Assembly (NCBI RefSeq): GCF_023702125.1
Contig: NZ_CP098415.1
Location: forward strand, 2,294,001 to 2,358,000
Length of the DNA stretch: 64,000 nucleotides
DNA from: Halorubrum hochsteinianum
GTDB lineage: Archaea; Halobacteriota; Halobacteria; Halobacteriales; Haloferacaceae
Direction: 5' to 3'
Below the pieces are notes generated by a model. The model saw nothing but the letters and a program-made list of their open reading frames with translations. It was not told the DNA's origin and did not search any database. Every line of letters begins with the position of its first letter. Within the stretch, counting starts at the first letter, position 1. The position numbers and the translations under genes are program-made. This document shows positions 59,539 through 64,000 of the stretch, piece after piece.

Positions 59539-61017
59539 ATGAGCGAGGAGGACGACTGGTTCGAGCGCGCGCTGCGCGAGACCGACGAGGAGTCCGACGA
59601 GCAGCCGGTGGAGGGCGAAGCGACCGACGACGGCGACGGCGGGGAGCCGGAACCGGAAGCGAGCGACGAAGCGGCCGAGTCCGACGACGCCGATGGCGTC
59701 CCCGACGACCCGGCGAGAGCGATCGGGATCGGCACCGACGACGGGTCCGGCGAGGACGACGCCTTTGGCGGCGGCGAGGCGGGCGGCGAGCCGTTCGGTG
59801 GCGGTGACGAGGCGGGCGGCGATCCCTTCGGGGGAAGCGAAGGCGGCCCCGCGGCCGACGACTCCGGGAACGACGGCGTTCCCGCCGGGGCGTTCGGCGA
59901 CGTTGACACCGACGCGGACGGGGGAGAATTCGGTTCCTTCGGCGGTAGCGACTCCTTCGGTGACGACGACCCCTTCGGCGGCGGCGGGGGTGACGCCGGT
60001 TCCGACGCGGAGAGCGGTCCGAGCGGCGAGACCGGTGGAAGCGGCGGGACGGACCCGTTCGGCGACGACGACCCCTTCGGCGGGAGCCGGAGCGGCATGT
60101 CCGGCGGCGGGTCGAGCGGTGCGGGCGGCGGTGGCGGCGCGAGCGGTGCGGAGTCGCCCGGCGGGTCCGCCGGCGACGCGGGGAGCGACCCCTTCGGCGG
60201 CTACCGCGGGTCCGCGGCCCGGGACGGCGACGACTTCGGGTTCGACGACCTCGACGGGGGCGAGGGCGGACCGGGAGACGCGACCGACTTCGACGTCGAC
60301 CCCGACGAGTTCGAGTCGGGGATCGATCGGACCGACATCGGGATCGAGGGGCTCGACGACATGATCCTCGGCGGCGTCCCCAGTCGGTCGCTGCTGTCGG
60401 TCATCGGCGGTGCCGGGACCGGGAAGACGACGTTCGCGCTCCAGTTCCTGAATCACGCCCTCGAAGCGGGCAACAAGGGGATCTACATCACGCTCGAGCA
60501 GACCCGCGAGTCGATCTACGACACGGCCGAGGAGAAGGGGTGGCCGTTCCGCGAGCACGCGGACGCGGACCGCCTCGCCGTCGTCGCCATCGACCCCATC
60601 GAGATGGCGAACTCGCTGTCGTCGATCCGCAACGACCTCGTCCGGCTCATCGCGGAGTTCGACGCGGACCGGCTGGTGCTGGACTCCGTCTCGCTTTTAG
60701 AGATGATGTACGACCACCCCGCGAAGCGCCGCTCCGTGGTGTTCGGGTTCACGCGCTCGCTGAAGGAGGCGGGCGTGACGACGCTGCTCACCTCCGAGGC
60801 GAGCGAGGAGACGCCGTACGCCTCTCGCCACGGGATCGTCGAGTACCTCACCGACGCCGTCTTCGTCCTCCAGTACGTCCGCGGGTCCGACTTCCGTGAA
60901 ACCCGCCTCGCGGTCGAGATACAGAAGATCCGCGACGCGAACCACTCCCGCGAGACGAAGCCCTACGACATCACGGACACCGGAATCTCCGTCTACGATC
61001 AGGCGAACATCTTCTGA
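59539..61017 (+). CDS. KaiC-like RecA-fold ATPase with long disordered FGG-rich N-terminus
   Basis: A 492-residue protein. Residues 1-260 are low-complexity, rich in Asp, Gly, Ser and Phe, with recurring (D/E)PFGG units (e.g. DEAGGDPFGG, SFGDDDPFGG, TDPFGDDDPFGG). The C-terminal ~230 residues are a KaiC/GvpD-type domain: Walker A GGAGTGKTT (290-298), YITLEQTRESIYDTAEEKGW, DRLVLDSVSLLEM (Walker B) and RETRLAVEIQKIRDANHS. Haloarchaea carry several such KaiC-like ATPases of unknown role, some tied to signalling. A dispersed structured repeat begins just after its stop. Confidence 0.85.
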   Translation: MSEEDDWFERALRETDEESDEQPVEGEATDDGDGGEPEPEASDEAAESDDADGVPDDPARAIGIGTDDGSGEDDAFGGGEAGGEPFGGGDEAGGDPFGGSEGGPAADDSGNDGVPAGAFGDVDTDADGGEFGSFGGSDSFGDDDPFGGGGGDAGSDAESGPSGETGGSGGTDPFGDDDPFGGSRSGMSGGGSSGAGGGGGASGAESPGGSAGDAGSDPFGGYRGSAARDGDDFGFDDLDGGEGGPGDATDFDVDPDEFESGIDRTDIGIEGLDDMILGGVPSRSLLSVIGGAGTGKTTFALQFLNHALEAGNKGIYITLEQTRESIYDTAEEKGWPFREHADADRLAVVAIDPIEMANSLSSIRNDLVRLIAEFDADRLVLDSVSLLEMMYDHPAKRRSVVFGFTRSLKEAGVTTLLTSEASEETPYASRHGIVEYLTDAVFVLQYVRGSDFRETRLAVEIQKIRDANHSRETKPYDITDTGISVYDQANIF

Positions 61018-61029
61018 GAGCGGACGTGG

Positions 61030-61375
61030 CTGTGCGGTGGCGCGCGCCAGCGAGCGGTCGCCCCCGGCGACCGCGACGCTGCGCCGCGCGAGGTCGCCGG
61101 CGCTGCGCGCCGACTGTCACCGGGGAAGCCCGGTTGCCCGAGGGACCGTGTCCCTCGCTGCCAGAGAATCTCCGATTCTCGCTGGAGTCAGTCGCCCGGA
61201 GCAACGCGGAGGTCGACTGACGAGGCTGGGGAGGAATGAGGAGCGGTCGCCGTGTGGGGTTGGACTCGAAGGGGCAGTCGGTTCCGGGAAGACGGCCGAC
61301 GTAAGCACCGCAGGAACGAGCATCGCGAGTGACGAGGAGCGCAGCGAGGCCATCCGGAACCGACTGGGGCTTCGG
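61030..61375 (-). repeat. Structured dispersed repeat, copy C (inverted)
   Basis: On the plus strand the outer stem is CGAAG (61267-61271) / CTTCG (61370-61374), then GGG/GGG and a perfect 13-bp stem CAGTCGGTTCCGG (61275-61287) / CCGGAACCGACTG (61354-61366) around a 66-base loop. CGAGGCTGGGGAGGAATGAG (61221-61240) is the conserved joint. Further left, smaller hairpins (61155-61190 area, e.g. GAGAATC/GATTCTC and AGGGACC/GTCCCT-type) replace the second module, which closes with GCGGTGGCGCGCGCC near 61034-61048. It occupies most of 61018-61443; nothing else is evident there. Confidence 0.8.
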
Positions 61376-61443
61376 AAGTGTCTCACCGATTCCGTTCGAT
61401 TTCACTAGCATACCTGCGGCTCGCGGATTGCTCGCCGCAGGAA

Positions 61444-61514
61444 TGCACCGTCCGGGAATTGAACCCGGGCTATTAGCTTGGGAAGCTAATGTCCTACCAC
61501 TGGACCAACGGTGC
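61444..61514 (-). tRNA. tRNA-Gly (anticodon CCC)
   Basis: Read on the minus strand: acceptor GCACCGT / ACGGTGC, D arm around GGTCCAGTGGTAGGAC, anticodon stem TTAGC / GCTAA with loop TTCCCAA (anticodon CCC), T arm CCCGGGTTCAATTCCCGG, discriminator A. No CCA is encoded and no intron is present. It faces the dispersed repeat copy C and is divergent from the M28 peptidase gene. Confidence 0.97.
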
Positions 61515-61630
61515 TCGAATCCGAGTACCCGACCGTCCCACTTCAACGTAGCGTTTCGGCGGGCGGTATCGGCTCCGAGATCGGGTGCCGCGAGCCACAC
61601 GCTTAAGTCGTCACCGACGGAGGCACGCCC

Positions 61631-63073
61631 ATGACCGACGACACGGCGGACGCGACTCGACCCGACCGGGCGGCCGCGGTCGAGCGCGTCAGAGAGCGAG
61701 CGGCCGAACTCGCCCCCGCGCTCGGCGCGACGTGGACCGACGACGAACCGTGGGCGTTCCTCACCGACCTCACCGCGATCGGGAGCCGCATGGCCGGTAG
61801 CGAGGGCGAACGGCGGGCCGCCGGACTCGTCGCGGACGCCTTCGAGCGCGCGGGACTCGCCGACGTGCGGACGGAGCCGTTCGATCTCCCCGCGTGGGAG
61901 CGCGGGTCGGCGTCGCTCGACGTGACCGTCTCGGGCCGGGACGGCGAACCGACGACGCGCTCGTTCGAGGCGCTGGCGCTCCCGTACTCGCCCGCCGGAG
62001 ACGCGAGCGGCGAGCTCGTCGACGTCGGCTACGGCACCCCGGCGGAGATCGACGAGCGCGACGTGGAAGGACGGATCGCGGTCGCCTCGACGACGACGCC
62101 GTCGGGCGGCCGGTTCGTCCACCGGATGGAGAAGTTCGGCTACGCGATCGACTCGGGCGCGGTCGGCTTCGTGTTCGTCAACCACGTCGACGGCCAGCTG
62201 CCCCCGACCGGATCGCTCACGTTCGGGAAGGAGGCCGAGGCGGTCGCCGCCGGCGTCTCGAAGGAGACCGGCGCGTGGCTCCGCGAGTACGCGGTCGACG
62301 GGACCGGCGACGGTGCGACCGCCGGGTCCGGACCGGTCGCGCAGGCCGAACTCACCGTCGACGCCGAGACGACCCCGGGCGAGAGCCGCAACGTTACCGG
62401 GCGCGCGGGGCCGGACACCGACGAGCGCGTCCTCCTGCTCGCCCACTACGACGCCCACGACATCGCGGAGGGCGCGCTCGACAACGGCTGCGGGATCGCG
62501 ACGGTCGCGACCGCGGCCGGAATCCTGGCGGACGCGGACCTCCCGCTCGGTGTCGATATCGTTGCGGTCGGCGCGGAGGAGGTCGGGCTGCTCGGCGCGG
62601 AGCACCTCGCCGAGCGCGTCGACCGCGACCGGGTGAAGGGCGTGGTCAACGTCGACGGCGCGGGGCGGTTCCGCGACCTCGTCGCGCTCGCGCACGCGTC
62701 CACGGCGACCGCGTCGGTTGCGGAGGCGGTGTCGACGGCGACGCGCCAGCCGATCGAGGTCGACGCGCAGCCGCACCCGTTCTCCGACCAGTGGCCGTTC
62801 GTGCGCCGCGGTGTGCCGGCGCTCCAGCTACACAGCGACTCGGGCGACCGCGGCCGGGGGTGGGGTCACACCCACGCGGACACGCGCGACAAGGTCGACG
62901 ACCGGAACGTCCGCGAACACGCGATGCTGATCGCGCTGATCGTCGCCGAGTTCGCGGCCGACGAGCGCGACCTCCCGCGGCTCGACCGGGAGGAACTCGC
63001 CGCCGCGTTCCGCGAGGCCGACTTCGAGACGGGGATGCGCGCCGCCGACCTCTGGCCGGCCGACTGGGACTGA
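61631..63073 (+). CDS. M28 family zinc aminopeptidase
   Basis: A 480-residue metallopeptidase. A PA-like insert (about 120-200: VASTTTPSGGRFVHRMEKFG) precedes the catalytic domain with the zinc ligands in order: LLAHYDAHDIAEGALDNGCG (His and Asp), VGAEEVGLLGAEHL (catalytic Glu pair), VNVDGAGRF (Asp), and HTHADTRDKVDD (His). No signal peptide is present, so it is likely intracellular. It probably removes N-terminal residues from peptides, complementing the proteasome. A TATA-like GCTTAAGTC lies about 27 bases before the start, so it is leaderless. Confidence 0.93.
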   Translation: MTDDTADATRPDRAAAVERVRERAAELAPALGATWTDDEPWAFLTDLTAIGSRMAGSEGERRAAGLVADAFERAGLADVRTEPFDLPAWERGSASLDVTVSGRDGEPTTRSFEALALPYSPAGDASGELVDVGYGTPAEIDERDVEGRIAVASTTTPSGGRFVHRMEKFGYAIDSGAVGFVFVNHVDGQLPPTGSLTFGKEAEAVAAGVSKETGAWLREYAVDGTGDGATAGSGPVAQAELTVDAETTPGESRNVTGRAGPDTDERVLLLAHYDAHDIAEGALDNGCGIATVATAAGILADADLPLGVDIVAVGAEEVGLLGAEHLAERVDRDRVKGVVNVDGAGRFRDLVALAHASTATASVAEAVSTATRQPIEVDAQPHPFSDQWPFVRRGVPALQLHSDSGDRGRGWGHTHADTRDKVDDRNVREHAMLIALIVAEFAADERDLPRLDREELAAAFREADFETGMRAADLWPADWD

Positions 63074-63163
63074 GCCGCGGGCCGGACGAGCGAACCGACC
63101 AGGCCGGGCGAGCGAGCCGGCCCGGGCGGAGCGAAAGAACCGGCCCGGCGGGACGAGTCGCTC

Positions 63164-64000
63164 TCACTCGACGTCGGCGTCCGGCGTCGGCGGCGGGAGC
63201 CGCTTGTGCGCCGTCGCGCGGTGTCGACCGAGCAGGTCCGTGACCAGTTCGCGGTCGACGGGCGCGAACTCCTCGCCGTCGCCGCCCTCGGCGTCGGTCA
63301 CGTTGGCGTCGGTGACGGCCGCCGCGATCCGTTTGACGACCGCGTCCGGGTCGAGCCCGCGGTCGACGCCGAGGTGGAGGACGGGGTCGATCACCTCGTA
63401 CGGCGCGCCCAGGTCGTCCGCGTCGCGCTGCCCCGGCAGGAACCCGGCGGACGGGGACTTCTCGACGACGAACTCCGGGACGTCGAGCTCGGCCGCGAGC
63501 GAGCGGACGTGCGTCTTGTACAGGTGGCCGAGCGGGAACAGGTCGGCCGCGCCGTCGCCGTGTTTCGTCAGGTAGCCCGAGAGCAGTTCGCTCCGGTTGG
63601 CGGTGCCGCACACGAGGCGGTTCGTCGCGTTGGCGACGAGGTACGCGACGGCCATTCGGAGCCGCGCCACCGCGTTTCCGGAGCGGACCGGCTCGTCGTG
63701 GAGGGCGAACCGGTCGGGGACGACCGCGCCGAACTGCGCGAACAGCGGCTGGAGGTGGACGGTGTCGTGCTCGATTCCCAGCGCCTCCGCGAGCGCCTCG
63801 GCGTCGCGGGCGTGCGGCGCGCCGATCTTGTTACACGGGAGAATCAGTCCGTACACCCGGTCGGGGCCGAGGGCCTCGACGGCGAGCGCGGCCGTCACCG
63901 TCGAGTCGAGGCCGCCGCTCATGTTCACCACCACCCCGTCGGCACCCGCCGCGCCGACCCGTTCCGCGACGAACGAGCGGATCCGGTCGCGCTCCGTCAC
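63164..64000 (-). CDS. nadE: NAD+ synthetase (ammonia-type); start at or beyond the window edge
   Basis: At least 278 residues. VNMSGGLDSTVTAAL is the P-loop of N-type ATP pyrophosphatases; LVCGTANRSELLSGYLTKHG and GAADLFPLGHLYKTHVRSLA are the NadE signatures for deamido-NAD binding, and EKSPSAGFLPGQRDADDLGA completes the site. It amidates deamido-NAD to NAD with ammonia. The first codon shown is GTG at base 64000, so the true start could be outside the window. With NAD kinase it covers the last steps to NAD and NADP. Confidence 0.93.
   Translation of the reverse strand: MTERDRIRSFVAERVGAAGADGVVVNMSGGLDSTVTAALAVEALGPDRVYGLILPCNKIGAPHARDAEALAEALGIEHDTVHLQPLFAQFGAVVPDRFALHDEPVRSGNAVARLRMAVAYLVANATNRLVCGTANRSELLSGYLTKHGDGAADLFPLGHLYKTHVRSLAAELDVPEFVVEKSPSAGFLPGQRDADDLGAPYEVIDPVLHLGVDRGLDPDAVVKRIAAAVTDANVTDAEGGDGEEFAPVDRELVTDLLGRHRATAHKRLPPPTPDADVE

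Overview
The window is chromosomal DNA from a haloarchaeon, most likely Halorubrum or a close relative. The GC content is very high and the proteins are acidic. Many genes carry a TATA-like box 24-30 bases before the start codon with no ribosome binding site, which is the archaeal leaderless pattern. Diagnostic genes include hypusine-type translation factor aIF5A, CDC48, TrmB, archaeal AspRS, a PGF-CTERM protease, Tat lipoproteins and many small haloarchaeal-only proteins. The genus is inferred; domain and class are well supported.

Layout. 1-10.9 kb: end of an amidohydrolase, an agmatinase-aIF5A pair, an aminotransferase, an AI-2E-type permease, an aldehyde dehydrogenase, a small flavoprotein, a subtilase and a RarA/MgsA C-terminal-like protein. 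11.0-15.4 kb: tRNA-Tyr with a nearby copy of its 3' end, a small zinc-motif protein, an XPB-like helicase and a sugar isomerase-like barrel. 15.6-28.8 kb: metabolic and membrane genes (TPP enzyme, Gfo/Idh dehydrogenase, PQQ-like lipoprotein, DUF418, MATE, MscS), a PAC2 protein ending in HbYX, TrmB, a universal stress protein and a DJ-1 protein. 28.9-36.0 kb: a copper-handling block (SCO1, TauE/SafE-like protein, regulator, NosY/NosF/NosD-like operon and a divergent NosL) with no N2O reductase.

36.0-42.35 kb: a less GC-rich accessory block in which secreted DUF1102/TasA-like beta-sandwich proteins, a LamG protein and a membrane-anchored partner sit beside a SipW-type signal peptidase and a membrane-linked winged-helix regulator. 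I read it as a candidate surface-fibre (biofilm matrix) locus. 42.5-64 kb: mostly housekeeping genes (carB, cdc48, larC, aspS, NAD kinase, a KaiC-like ATPase, tRNA-Gly, an M28 peptidase, NAD synthetase) with lipoproteins and small membrane proteins between.

The two strongest unexplained signals are (1) a dispersed structured repeat present three times (about 4301-4573, 12251-12541 and, inverted, 61030-61375), whose stem arms differ in sequence between copies but stay perfectly complementary within each copy, and (2) the TasA/SipW-like locus. No CRISPR array, rRNA, transposase or integrase was seen.
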